Shown here one piece after another: positions 7,020 through 14,333 of a stretch of 15,274 nt of DNA; positions within the stretch are counted from its first letter, which is position 1, and every line of letters begins with the position of its first letter. A model generated the notes under the pieces. It was not told where the DNA came from. It made no database searches and was given only the letters and a program-made list of their open reading frames with translations. This DNA is from DASSUW01 sp035717845 (GTDB lineage: Bacteria > Actinomycetota > Thermoleophilia > Solirubrobacterales > Solirubrobacteraceae), in contig DASTIC010000370.1 in assembly GCA_035717845.1 (NCBI GenBank), positions 1 to 15,274 of the forward strand, read 5' to 3'. The translations under genes and the position numbers were made by a program.

Positions 7020-8867
7020 ATGGGCGAGCGGACGGAGTTCCGGCGGGAGCTGGGCCAGCAGCTGCGCGTGGACTCCGTCCGCGCGTCGGCCGCGGCCGGC
7101 TCCGGCCACCCCACCTCCTCGATGTCGGCGGCCGACCTGCTCGCCGTGCTGATCGACGGGCATCTGCGGATCGACGGGCAGCGCCTCGACGACCCGTCGG
7201 CCGACCACCTGATCTTCTCCAAGGGGCACGCGTCGCCGCTCTACTACGCGGTCCTGAAGGCGATCGGCGTGATCGACGACGCCGAGCTGCTCACGTTCCG
7301 CAAGCTCGGGTCGCGGCTCGAGGGCCACCCCACGCCGCGCATCCCGCCCACCGACGTGGCCACCGGGTCGCTCGGCCAGGGGCTGCCGATCTCGGTCGGC
7401 GTCGCGATCACCGGCAAGCGGCTCGACCGGCTGCCGTACCGCGTGTGGTGCCTGTGCGGCGACTCCGAGATGGCCGAGGGCTCGATGTGGGAGGCCTTCC
7501 AGCACGCTGGCTGGGAGGGTCTCGACAACATCGTCGCGATCATCGACGTCAATCGCCTCGGCCAGACGCGCGAGACGATGCTCGGCTGGGACACCGAGGG
7601 CTACGCGCGGCGCCTGGAGGCGTTCGGCTGGAACGCGATCGTCTGCGACGGCCACGACGTCGACGCGATCGAGGCCGCCTACGCCGAGGCGGAGGCGACG
7701 CAGGGCCGGCCGTCCGCGATCGTGGCCCGCACGATGAAGGGCCGCGGCGTCAAGGCGGTCGAGAACCTCCCCGGCAAGCACGGCAAGCCGCTCGACGAAC
7801 CGGAGGCCGCGATCGAGGAGCTCGGCGGCGAGCGCGACCTGGACGTGCAGGTGGCGCGACCGCCCGGCGGCACCCCCCACCGCTTCCCGACCACCGGCGC
7901 CGAGATGCCGAGCTGGGAGCTCGGCGAGGAGGTCGCCACCCGCAAGGCGTACGGCGAGGCGATCGCGGCCCTCGGCGCCCGCCGCGGCGACGTGGTGGCG
8001 CTCGACGGCGAGGTCTCGAACTCCACGTACTCGGAGGACTTCCGCGAGGCCCACGAGGATCGCTACTTCGAGATGTTCATCGCCGAGCAGCAGCTCGTGT
8101 CGGCCGCGATCGGCATGCAGGTGCGCGGCTGGGTGCCGTTCGCCTCCACCTTCGCGGCGTTCCTCGCGCGCGCCTACGACTTCGTGCGCATGGGCGCCAT
8201 CTCGCAGGCGAACATCCGCCTCAGCGGCTCGCACGCCGGCGTCTCGATCGGCGAGGACGGCCCGTCGCAGATGGCGCTTGAGGACATCGCGGCGTTCCGC
8301 GCCGTCCACGGCTCCACGGTGCTCCACCCGAGCGACGCGAACCAGACCGTCGCACTCGTCGAGGCGCTGGCCGACACCTCCGGGATCTGCTTCCTGCGCA
8401 CGCTGCGCGGCAAGACGCCGGTCCGGACGCCGGCCGACGAGCCCGTGCGGATCGGCGGCAGCCGCGTCGTCCGCGGCGAGGACGCCTCCGACGTGGCGAT
8501 CATCGCCTGTGGCATCACCCTCGACGAGGCCGACCGGGCTGCCGCGGCGCTCGCGGACGAGGGCGTCGGCGCCCGGGTGCTCGACTGCTACTCGATCAAG
8601 CCGATCGACGCCGAGGCGGTGCGCGCCGCGGCACGCGACTGCGGCGCGATCGTCACGGTCGAGGACCACTGGCCCGAGGGCGGCCTCGGCGACGCGGTGC
8701 TCGAGGCGCTCGCCGAGGCGCCCGACCGCCCGGCCGTCACCAAGCTCGCAGTGCGCGAGATGCCGGGCTCCGGCAGCCCCGAGGAGCTGCTGCACGAGGC
8801 GGGCATCGACGCGGAGGCGATCGCCGCCGCGGCGCGCGCCGTCGTCCGCGAGGGAGCGGCCCGCTGA
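7020..8867 (+). CDS. tkt: Transketolase
   Basis: 615 residues, close to animal transketolases (about 620) and shorter than the roughly 660-residue E. coli type. It is a thiamine-diphosphate enzyme that moves two-carbon ketol units between sugar phosphates. The ThDP/Mg site is CGDSEMAEGSMWEAF (146-160) ending in DVNRLGQT (176-183); H30 in GSGHPTSSMS and the KGH of SKGHASPL (67-74) are conserved substrate residues. The pyrimidine-domain glutamate is E356 in MFIAEQQLVSAAIGM. GSHAGVSIGEDGPSQMALED (403-422) is strikingly like the animal form. The C-terminal domain (about 485-612) is complete. The start ATG has no Shine-Dalgarno of its own and probably depends on translation of tal just upstream. 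Being in one full-length piece, it is not one of the split N/C subunit types. Confidence 0.96.
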   Translation: MGERTEFRRELGQQLRVDSVRASAAAGSGHPTSSMSAADLLAVLIDGHLRIDGQRLDDPSADHLIFSKGHASPLYYAVLKAIGVIDDAELLTFRKLGSRLEGHPTPRIPPTDVATGSLGQGLPISVGVAITGKRLDRLPYRVWCLCGDSEMAEGSMWEAFQHAGWEGLDNIVAIIDVNRLGQTRETMLGWDTEGYARRLEAFGWNAIVCDGHDVDAIEAAYAEAEATQGRPSAIVARTMKGRGVKAVENLPGKHGKPLDEPEAAIEELGGERDLDVQVARPPGGTPHRFPTTGAEMPSWELGEEVATRKAYGEAIAALGARRGDVVALDGEVSNSTYSEDFREAHEDRYFEMFIAEQQLVSAAIGMQVRGWVPFASTFAAFLARAYDFVRMGAISQANIRLSGSHAGVSIGEDGPSQMALEDIAAFRAVHGSTVLHPSDANQTVALVEALADTSGICFLRTLRGKTPVRTPADEPVRIGGSRVVRGEDASDVAIIACGITLDEADRAAAALADEGVGARVLDCYSIKPIDAEAVRAAARDCGAIVTVEDHWPEGGLGDAVLEALAEAPDRPAVTKLAVREMPGSGSPEELLHEAGIDAEAIAAAARAVVREGAAR

Positions 8868-8879
8868 GCTCTGCTACAC

Positions 8880-8941
8880 GAACCTCAAAGTCAACTGCGG
8901 CTGGGTAGGGAGGCTGGGGAGCCAGCCGCGGCGCGAGGTTC
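8880..8941. repeat. Two-part stem-loop just after transketolase
   Basis: GAACCTC (8880-8886) pairs with GAGGTTC (8935-8941). Inside it, CTGCGGCTGG (8895-8904) pairs with CCAGCCGCGG (8922-8931) with one G-U, leaving a purine-rich 17-base loop. It starts 13 bases after the transketolase stop, as a 3' stabiliser or terminator would, but no T-run follows. The left half of its inner stem is also part of the longer inverted repeat described separately, so the two folds exclude each other. Confidence 0.6.
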
Positions 8942-9125
8942 AAGGCGGCGAAAGGTGGATTTCGGTGCCCGCGCGGTCATCGAGATCCACTTCTATGCGC
9001 GTCTAGAGCACAACGGTGGATTTCGGCGTTCCGCGGCGCATCGAAATACACGTAATCTCGCCTTGACCGCCCCACGGACCACCGCCCCGAGGGCTCCCTC
9101 ACCTCCCTGCCCAGCCGCCTTTGAC
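8890..9125. repeat. Long imperfect inverted repeat between convergent genes
   Basis: The left arm 8890-8923 and right arm 9092-9125 are reverse complements at 28 of 34 positions: the shared blocks are GGCTCCC, CCTCCCT, CCCAGCCGC and TTGAC, read on the right arm. The likeness continues outward after a shift of six bases (8877-8889 against 9120-9132, 11 of 13). The arms lie just inside the stops of tkt and of the minus-strand zinc-ribbon gene and enclose 168 bases with no ORF. It may be a MITE-like element, a structured RNA, or a shared 3' end for both genes. No target-site duplication could be identified. Confidence 0.65.
8954..9051. repeat. Tandem pair of dyad hairpins, 61-base period
   Basis: Copy 1 has GTGGATTTCGGTG (8955-8967) pairing through all 13 positions, two as G-U, with CATCGAGATCCAC (8978-8990). 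Copy 2 has GTGGATTTCGGCG (9016-9028) pairing with CATCGAAATACAC (9039-9051) with two mismatches. Left arms match at 12 of 13 bases and right arms at 11 of 13, and copy starts are 61 bases apart. The loops differ. This suggests duplication of one palindromic unit and later drift. Confidence 0.7.
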
Positions 9126-9132
9126 GTTCGGG

Positions 9133-9309
9133 CTAAGCCGCGTCGTCGGGCGGCTCGGCGGCCGGGAGCTCCTCCCGGGCGTGGACACCGCAGAGGAAGG
9201 GGCCGCCCGTCTCGCGGGCGGCCTCGATCTCCTGGCCGGTGAGCCGGGCGCCGCAGACGGTGCAGGTCTTCTCGAGCGTGTCCTCGAGGGTGCGCTCTTC
9301 GAGATCCAT
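9133..9309 (-). CDS. 58-residue zinc-ribbon-like protein
   Basis: A very short gene: ATG at 9309, TAG at 9133-9135. It has a charged N-terminus (MDLEERTLEDTLEKT), a CTVC pair (C16, C19), and a second pair C40-x2-H43 in FLCGVHAREEL, followed by an acidic, proline-rich tail. The C-x2-C-x20-C-x2-H spacing predicts one structural zinc site. Nearly every codon ends in G or C, as in neighbouring genes. Its start is 7 bases after the stop of the LigD-type polymerase gene on the same strand, so it is probably the last gene of that unit. No Shine-Dalgarno is seen, and coupling is likely. The function is unknown; binding nucleic acid or a repair partner is a guess from context. The stop abuts the right arm of the inverted repeat. 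Confidence 0.7.
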   Translation of the reverse strand: MDLEERTLEDTLEKTCTVCGARLTGQEIEAARETGGPFLCGVHAREELPAAEPPDDAA

Positions 9310-9316
9310 GGCGCGT

Positions 9317-10228
9317 TTATAGCGCTTCCGGCAGCTGCTGCTCGAGCTCGACCACGCCGGCGAACAGATCGCCGTGCTCAGAGACGCGCTCGAGCAGCTC
9401 GGGCGCGCGGAAGACGAGGTCCTCCGGGTCGCTCGCCGCCTCGACCTCGTCCCAGGTCAGCGGCGTCGAGACGGTCGGCTCCTGGAGGGCGCGGAGGGAG
9501 TAGACGCTGACCGTCGTCTTGTGGCGCGAGTTCTGGCTCCAGTCGACGAACACCTTGCCGGCGCGCTTGGCCCGGGTCATCTCGGAGAGCACGAGCTCGG
9601 GGTGGCGACGCTCGAGCAGTTGCGCGAGGCCGTGCGCGAACCCGCTCGTCTGCTCGTAGGTCGTCGGGGTGTTGAGCGGCACGTACACCTGCATGCCCTT
9701 GGAGCCGGAGGTCTTCGCGAACGCCTCCATGCCCAGGTGGTCGAAGATCCCGCGCAGCTCGAGCGCGACCCGGGCGCACTCGACGACCGTGGCGGGCGGG
9801 CCGGGGTCGAGGTCGAAGGCGATCACCGTGGGGCTGGCGTATCCGTCGGCGAGCGCGAGCGACGTGTGCAGCTCGAGGTCGGCCAGGTTGGCCAGCCAGA
9901 CGAGCGTGGCGAGGTCGTCGACGACGCAGAACTCGATCCTCCCGTCGCGCGCCCGGCTGCTCTCGACCACCGCCGTGCGGACCCAGTCGGGCCGGTGCGA
10001 CGGGCACTGCTTCTCGTAGAAGTGCGGGCCGTCGACGCCGTCGGGATAGCGCTTCAGGGTGATCGCCCGTCCGCGCAGGTGCGGCAGCAGCGCCGGCGCC
10101 ACACGCGTGTAGTAGTCGATCACGTGGCCCTTGGTGAAGCCGGCCGCGGGGTACATCGGCTTCTCGAGGTTCGAGAGCGACAGCCGCCGGTCCTCGATCT
10201 CGATCTCCAGGCGCTTGGCGGGCGGCAC
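9317..10228 (-). CDS. Stand-alone LigD-type polymerase/primase domain (PolDom)
   Basis: 303 residues from GTG 10228, the size of the polymerase domain of bacterial LigD, with no ligase or phosphoesterase domain attached. Such enzymes fill gaps, often with ribonucleotides, during Ku-dependent end joining. The opening LSLSNLEKPMYPAAGFTKG (16-34) and YYTRVAPALLPHLRGR are typical, as is WLANLADLELHTS. The archaeal/eukaryal-primase-type catalytic site is complete: AFDLDPG (D139, D141), the SGSKGMQVYVP loop (K177) and FVDWSQN (D229). A GGAGG sits only two bases before the GTG; no better start exists, since the HATPase stop is 10 bases upstream. Neither Ku nor a ligase is in the window. Sharing a unit with an anti-sigma-type kinase hints at stress control (inference). 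Confidence 0.92.
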   Translation of the reverse strand: MPPAKRLEIEIEDRRLSLSNLEKPMYPAAGFTKGHVIDYYTRVAPALLPHLRGRAITLKRYPDGVDGPHFYEKQCPSHRPDWVRTAVVESSRARDGRIEFCVVDDLATLVWLANLADLELHTSLALADGYASPTVIAFDLDPGPPATVVECARVALELRGIFDHLGMEAFAKTSGSKGMQVYVPLNTPTTYEQTSGFAHGLAQLLERRHPELVLSEMTRAKRAGKVFVDWSQNSRHKTTVSVYSLRALQEPTVSTPLTWDEVEAASDPEDLVFRAPELLERVSEHGDLFAGVVELEQQLPEAL

Positions 10229-10238
10229 CGCCTCCAGG

Positions 10239-10646
10239 CTAGAGCAGGGGTCCCGGGTCCCGGTCGATCTCGAACCAGACGGCGACGCGGGGCGCGCGGC
10301 GCACGCCCCAGCGGCTGGCGACGCGCTCGACGATGTGCAGGCCGAGCCCCCCGCCCCCATCGAGGTCCGGGCGCCGCTGCGTGGGCTCGCCCGCACCGCC
10401 GGTGGGGTTCTCCACCTCGACGTGCACGGCCGCGTCGTCCCCGGAGACGGACACCCGGACCGTCGCGCCCTCACCGGCGCCGCCGTGCCAGACGCTGTTC
10501 GCGACCAGCTCGGTGACGAGCAGGCTCACGTCGGCCAGCGTGTCGGCGGAGAGCCGCCCGGCGAGCTCGTGCTGGACGAGCCGCCGTGCGCGCGCTCCGG
10601 CGTGCGGGCCGCCCCGCACCTCCGCCTGGGCCAGGAAATGGCTCAC
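10239..10646 (-). CDS. RsbW-like HATPase (anti-sigma factor/serine kinase family)
   Basis: 135 residues from GTG 10646. It has a single GHKL ATPase fold: N-box ELVANSVWHGG (E46, N50, H54) and a glycine-rich DGGGGLGLHIVERVA (about 95-109) that serves as the lid and G2 box. There is no transmembrane or sensor part, as in RsbW/SpoIIAB and the many actinobacterial 'ATP-binding protein' paralogues. Such proteins bind a sigma factor or phosphorylate a STAS antagonist; the partner here cannot be told. The usual D-x-G-x-G box is not clear, so kinase activity is less sure than ATP binding. Its stop lies 10 bases before the polymerase start. It is transcribed away from the Crp-like gene with 108 bases between them. 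Confidence 0.88.
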   Translation of the reverse strand: MSHFLAQAEVRGGPHAGARARRLVQHELAGRLSADTLADVSLLVTELVANSVWHGGAGEGATVRVSVSGDDAAVHVEVENPTGGAGEPTQRRPDLDGGGGLGLHIVERVASRWGVRRAPRVAVWFEIDRDPGPLL

Positions 10647-10754
10647 ACTGTCGGCTTGCCCGTCATGGCTCTGACCGTAGCCAGCAATCTGGAGTCTCCG
10701 TCCGGAACCTGACCCCCGTCTCGCCCGCCCACCAGGAATAGGCTTACGCCAGGA
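10647..10754. promoter_or_regulatory. Divergent promoter region between HATPase and Crp-like genes
   Basis: 108 bases that must hold the promoters of both divergent genes. AGGAGTGGAG (10751-10760) is the only Shine-Dalgarno-like run and serves the rightward gene. No clear -10/-35 pair and no perfect dyad of the Crp type (TGTGA-N6-TCACA) is seen. Confidence 0.45.
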
Positions 10755-11759
10755 GTGGAGAGCTTGGCCGATCGACAGATCGCACCGCTGCTCGAGCTGG
10801 ATCCGGATCTCGGCCAGCTGCTGGACGGCGACCGCCTGGCGACCGCGCAGCGTGAGCTGCTCGTCTCCACCCGGACCCTCCCGCCGGGCGTGTGGGACAC
10901 CGCCAGGCTTGGCGGCGCGAGCCCGGAGCACATCGGCCTGCTGGTAATCGAGGGGATCATCGCGCGCGAGGTGCTCGTCTCCGACATCGTCAGCACCGAG
11001 CTGCTCGGTCCCGGCGACGTCGTCCGCCCCTGGCAGCTCGACACCGCCGCACCGCTGCTCTCGCACACCGTGCGCTGGACGGTGCTCGCGCGGACGCATG
11101 CCGCGCTGCTCGACCGGCGGTTCGCGGCGGATTGCGGCCGCTACCCGGAGATCGGCGCCGCGGTCGTGGATCGCGTCAACCAGCGAGCGCTGCGCCTGGC
11201 GATCACGCAGGCCATCTCGCAGCTCAACCGTGTCGACCGCCGGCTGCTCGCGCTCCTCTGGCACCTCGCGGAGCGCTGGGGGCGGGTGACGTCAGAGGGC
11301 GTCGCGCTGCCGATGACGCTCTCGCACCGCATGCTCGGTCAGCTGATCGGCGCTCGCCGGCCGACCGTCTCGACCGCCCTCAGCGAGCTGGCGAGGCAGG
11401 GCGTGCTCGCCCGCCGCAGCGACGGCACGTGGCTGCTCACCAGCGAGCCGATCGCCCTGCCGCGCCCCGAAGGCGATCGCGTGATCCCGATCCGGCGCCG
11501 GATGCTGCCGGCCGCCGCGGCGGCCGCGCCGGCGGTCGCCGCCGTCGAGGCGGAACACGGGATCGATCACGACGGGCTGCGGCGGGCGCTGCGGCAGGTT
11601 CGCGAGCGGTGCGAGACGAGCAAGGGCGAGATCCGCGAGATCATGGCGCAGACGACGCGCCTCACCGAGGACAACGCGATGCTCCGCGCCCGCTGCCGCG
11701 TGACCCGCCAGCAGATGCGCAACGGCGGCGCCGCCCGGCCGCACGCCGTCGAGGGCTGA
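10755..11759 (+). CDS. Crp/Fnr-family-like transcription regulator with coiled-coil tail
   Basis: 334 residues if started at GTG 10755. TTG 10764 is three codons on and better spaced from the AGGAGTGGAG run, so it may be the true start. Residues 35-115 look like a cyclic-nucleotide-type beta roll (GLLVIEGIIAREV, then STELLGPGDVVRPW). The R-S-A pocket that binds cAMP in Crp is not visible, so another signal or none is likely. The long helix 130-160 precedes a winged helix at about 160-229: LSHRMLGQLIGARRPTVSTA (189-208) is the helix-turn-helix and GVLARRSDGTWLLT the wing. Unlike Crp (about 210-230 residues), it continues for some 100 residues: an alanine-rich linker (251-266), then a predicted coiled coil (271-321). 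It is divergent from the HATPase gene, a likely target (inference). Confidence 0.82.
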   Translation: MESLADRQIAPLLELDPDLGQLLDGDRLATAQRELLVSTRTLPPGVWDTARLGGASPEHIGLLVIEGIIAREVLVSDIVSTELLGPGDVVRPWQLDTAAPLLSHTVRWTVLARTHAALLDRRFAADCGRYPEIGAAVVDRVNQRALRLAITQAISQLNRVDRRLLALLWHLAERWGRVTSEGVALPMTLSHRMLGQLIGARRPTVSTALSELARQGVLARRSDGTWLLTSEPIALPRPEGDRVIPIRRRMLPAAAAAAPAVAAVEAEHGIDHDGLRRALRQVRERCETSKGEIREIMAQTTRLTEDNAMLRARCRVTRQQMRNGGAARPHAVEG

Positions 11760-11783
11760 CACCCCGCTCCGTACCTCCAGGCT

Positions 11784-13664
11784 TCAGTCCGATCGCCCGT
11801 CGGACCCGGGCGCCGGGCCGTCCGCCATCAGGATGATCGCGCCGCGCGGCTCGCCGTCGGACCCAGGCCCGCGCAGGGGCAGGATCGTCGTCGCGCATCG
11901 AATCGTGCGTCCCCGCCGGTTGACGGCCTCGAGCACGGCCTGCTCCCGGTCGCTCGCGCCCGCAACGACCGAGCGCAGCGCGCCGGCGATGTTGTCGAGC
12001 GGGAGCCCGACGTCCAGCGCGAGCAGATGACGCTCGAGGGCCTCGTCGCGGCGGAGGCCCCAGAGGTTCTCGGCGTGCCGGTTCCACACCTGCACGCGCT
12101 GCTCGCGATCCACCACCGCGACGCCGACCGCCAGCGACGTGAGCATGGCCTCGAAGAACCCGTTCACCTCGTTGAGCTCGCTGGTGCGGTCGCGCAGCTC
12201 GTCGTTGATCGTCTCGAGCTCCTCGTTCGTGGACTGGAGCTCCTCGTTCATGGTCTCCAGCTCCTCGTTGGACGACTGGAACTCCTCGTTCGTCGTCTGG
12301 AGCTCCTCGTTCGCGGACTGGAGCTCCTCGTTGGTCGTCTCCAGCTCGTCGATCGTGGACTGGAGCTCCTCGTAGGCCAGCTCGAGGTCGCGCCGGTTGC
12401 CCTCGAGCTCGCGCTGCATCGCCACGTAACGGGTGACGTCCTCGAACACGATGTTGACGCCCTGCGGGCCGCCGCTCCCGTGCACCAGCGGCGTCACCGT
12501 CACGTCGAGCACGCGCTCCTCGCCCTTCGGTGGCACGTAGCGGCTCTCGCCCAGGGGCACGCGCCGGCGATCGCGCAGGGCGTCGTCGATCGCTCGCCTC
12601 AGATCCACCGGGCGGCGGGCCAGCTCGAGCTCGTCGAACGGCCGCCCGAGGTCCTTCAGGCTCAGGCCGAACAGCGCCCGAGCCGGGAGATTGACGAACG
12701 ACAGCCGCTTGCCGCGCGACACGATGAGCTGCGCGAAGGGACCGATCTCGAGCGCGGCGTCACGGCTCTTGCGCTCCTCGTCGGAACTGGGGAGCTCGGC
12801 GTAGTCGCCCCCGACGAAGCCGGCGACGCGAGGGGGCAGCGTGGTCTCGCGGCTGACCTTGCGGAAGACCCGCGGCTTGAGGTCGAGCGGGGTGAAGAGG
12901 TCGCGGTCGGAGATCATCATCTCCGACTTGCCGAGTACCAGCAGCCCGGGGTCCTGGAGCGCGAAGTGGAAGTGGCGCAGGATCGCGGCCTGGGCTTCCG
13001 CGGTGAAGTACATGAGCGTGTTGCGGCACACGAGCACGTCGAGGCGCGAGATCGGCGCGTCGAACAGCAGGTCGTTGCGGCCGAAGATCACGGTCCGGCG
13101 CAGGTCCTTGCGGAACGACAGACGCTGGTCGGACGGCTCGAAGTAGCGCTCCCGCAACTCCGGCGCGACCGCGTCGACCTCCTTGGCGCTGTAGCTCCCG
13201 AGCCGAGCGGTGGCGAGCGCGTCCTCGTCCACGTCGGTGGCGTAGATCTTCACCCGCTCGGCGTAGGCCTCCTCGCCGAGCGCCTCGGCCAGGACCATCG
13301 CCATCGAGTACGCCTCCTGCCCCGTCGCGCAGCCCGCGCTCCAGACGCGGATCGGCTCGTCGTCCGCCTTCGCCGCCAGCAGCTCGGGTAGCGCCTCCTC
13401 GCTCAGGTAGCGCCATGTCGGCGGGTCGCGGAAGAAGTCGGTGACGTTGATGAGCAGCGCGTCGAAGAGGTGCTCGAACTCCTCGGGGTGCACCTGGAGG
13501 AAGTCGAGGTAGTCGCCGTAGCTCTCGATGCCGACCCTGTCCATGCGGCGCGCGAAGCGCCGTTCGAGGCTCGGGCGCTTGTAGCCGCTGAAGTCGAACG
13601 CGCGGGCGCGCTTGAGGAACTCCATGAGGGCCTCGAAGGCGGCGCCGTCTTCGGGCGCGCTCAC
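11784..13664 (-). CDS. cheR: CheR-type methyltransferase with PAS-coil-PAS extension
   Basis: 626 residues from GTG 13664, overlapping the CheB stop by 4 bases. The CheR part has an alpha-helical N-domain (about 10-75), then INVTDFFRDP (72-81), the SAM loop VWSAGCATGQEAYSMA (107-122), YATDVDEDAL (141-150) and the family motif VCRNTLMYF (212-220). It should methylate glutamates of a receptor-like protein. PAS 1 follows at about 303-412. Then comes a heptad coil (432-490) of repeated TNEELQS-like units, and PAS 2 at about 503-613. No histidine kinase domain follows, though many CheB-CheR-PAS proteins carry one. The first PAS lacks a recognisable cofactor motif. No receptor, CheA or CheW lies in the window, so a non-chemotaxis role is likely (inference). 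Confidence 0.93.
   Translation of the reverse strand: MSAPEDGAAFEALMEFLKRARAFDFSGYKRPSLERRFARRMDRVGIESYGDYLDFLQVHPEEFEHLFDALLINVTDFFRDPPTWRYLSEEALPELLAAKADDEPIRVWSAGCATGQEAYSMAMVLAEALGEEAYAERVKIYATDVDEDALATARLGSYSAKEVDAVAPELRERYFEPSDQRLSFRKDLRRTVIFGRNDLLFDAPISRLDVLVCRNTLMYFTAEAQAAILRHFHFALQDPGLLVLGKSEMMISDRDLFTPLDLKPRVFRKVSRETTLPPRVAGFVGGDYAELPSSDEERKSRDAALEIGPFAQLIVSRGKRLSFVNLPARALFGLSLKDLGRPFDELELARRPVDLRRAIDDALRDRRRVPLGESRYVPPKGEERVLDVTVTPLVHGSGGPQGVNIVFEDVTRYVAMQRELEGNRRDLELAYEELQSTIDELETTNEELQSANEELQTTNEEFQSSNEELETMNEELQSTNEELETINDELRDRTSELNEVNGFFEAMLTSLAVGVAVVDREQRVQVWNRHAENLWGLRRDEALERHLLALDVGLPLDNIAGALRSVVAGASDREQAVLEAVNRRGRTIRCATTILPLRGPGSDGEPRGAIILMADGPAPGSDGRSD
12195..12371 (-). 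repeat. 21-base degenerate tandem repeat encoding the CheR-PAS heptad coil
   Basis: Eight or so tandem 21-base units lie inside the gene; on the plus strand each resembles CTGGAGCTCCTCGTTCGTG. Each encodes one heptad (TNEELQS, TNEELET, SNEELET and similar). They vary in third positions while the protein heptads stay alike, so selection acts on the coil. Confidence 0.85.
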
Positions 13665-14302
13665 GAGTCCGCCTCAGCAGGCGTCATGGGTACATCGTCC
13701 CGCATTTCCTGGCCCGCGTGGGCGATCGCGGCGAGCCGCTCTCCGATCGCCTCCGGCTCGAGCGGCGCGGCCGCCGCGCCCACCGCCCGCAGCGCGCTCT
13801 CCGGCATGCTCGGCACCAGCGCCTCCCGCGGGTCCTGCACGATGATCGTGCCGCCGGCCTGGTGGATCGCGAGCGCGCCGCTGCTGCCGTCGCCGAGCGC
13901 GCCGGAGAGGATCACCCCGACGGCCAGCGCGCCATATTCGGTCGCGAGCGATCGGAGCAGCGGGTCGACGGCCGGCCGCGCCGCGTTCTCCTTCGGGCCG
14001 TGGTCGAGGCACAAGCGGCCGCCGGCGACGGTCAGGTGCGAGTCCGGAGGCGCCACGTACACGCGGCCGGCGAGCAGCGGGGCGCCGTGCTCGGCGACCT
14101 CGACGGGCAGCTCGCTGTGGCGGCCGAGGATGAGGGCGAGGAGGCTCCGGGCCGTGGCCGGGACGTGGAGGACCACGCACACGGCAGCGGGCAGGTCGGC
14201 CGGGAGGTGGCGAACGAGCCGCACGAGGGCGTCGACGCCGCCGGCCGAGGCGCCGATCCCGACAACCCGCCGGGGCGGGCCCTCAGGCGCGTTTGCGCTC
14301 AC
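13661..14302 (-). CDS. cheB: CheB-type protein-glutamate methylesterase (no receiver domain)
   Basis: 213 residues from GTG 14302. It holds only the C-terminal methylesterase domain of CheB; the N-terminal response-regulator domain of classical CheB is missing, so it is not switched by CheA phosphorylation. The catalytic triad is present: S19 in GIGASAGGVDAL, H46 in VVLHVPATARS and D138 in LSGALGDGSSGAL. VYVAPPDSHL (81-90) and VQDPREALVPSMPESAL are further family marks. It should remove methyl esters or amides placed by, or acting with, the CheR-PAS protein encoded by the overlapping next gene. In many bacteria these two are one fused protein; here they are two coupled genes. The sigma-factor stop is 31 bases upstream on the same strand. 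Confidence 0.92.
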   Translation of the reverse strand: MSANAPEGPPRRVVGIGASAGGVDALVRLVRHLPADLPAAVCVVLHVPATARSLLALILGRHSELPVEVAEHGAPLLAGRVYVAPPDSHLTVAGGRLCLDHGPKENAARPAVDPLLRSLATEYGALAVGVILSGALGDGSSGALAIHQAGGTIIVQDPREALVPSMPESALRAVGAAAAPLEPEAIGERLAAIAHAGQEMRDDVPMTPAEADS

Positions 14303-14333
14303 CCCCTGAGCCTACGCCCGTGGCGCAAGCACG

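Noticed and set aside
6810..8795. Minus-strand open frame of about 660 codons opposite tal and tkt
   Set aside because: It is a GC-rich antisense shadow: its composition is Arg/Gly/Ala/Val/His-rich with no motif, while the plus strand encodes textbook transketolase.
10647..11264. Long minus-strand upstream extension of the HATPase
   Set aside because: It runs opposite the Crp-like gene with shadow-like composition; GTG 10646 gives the usual 135-residue single-domain protein.
12139..12375. Serine-rich plus-strand ORF and apparent repeat array that might suggest CRISPR
   Set aside because: The 21-base units have no unique spacers and encode the coil of CheR-PAS on the other strand.
12027..13391. 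Plus-strand open frame of about 450 codons opposite cheR
   Set aside because: Antisense shadow of CheR-PAS. The Leu/Val/Glu repeats come from the 21-base coil repeat read backwards.
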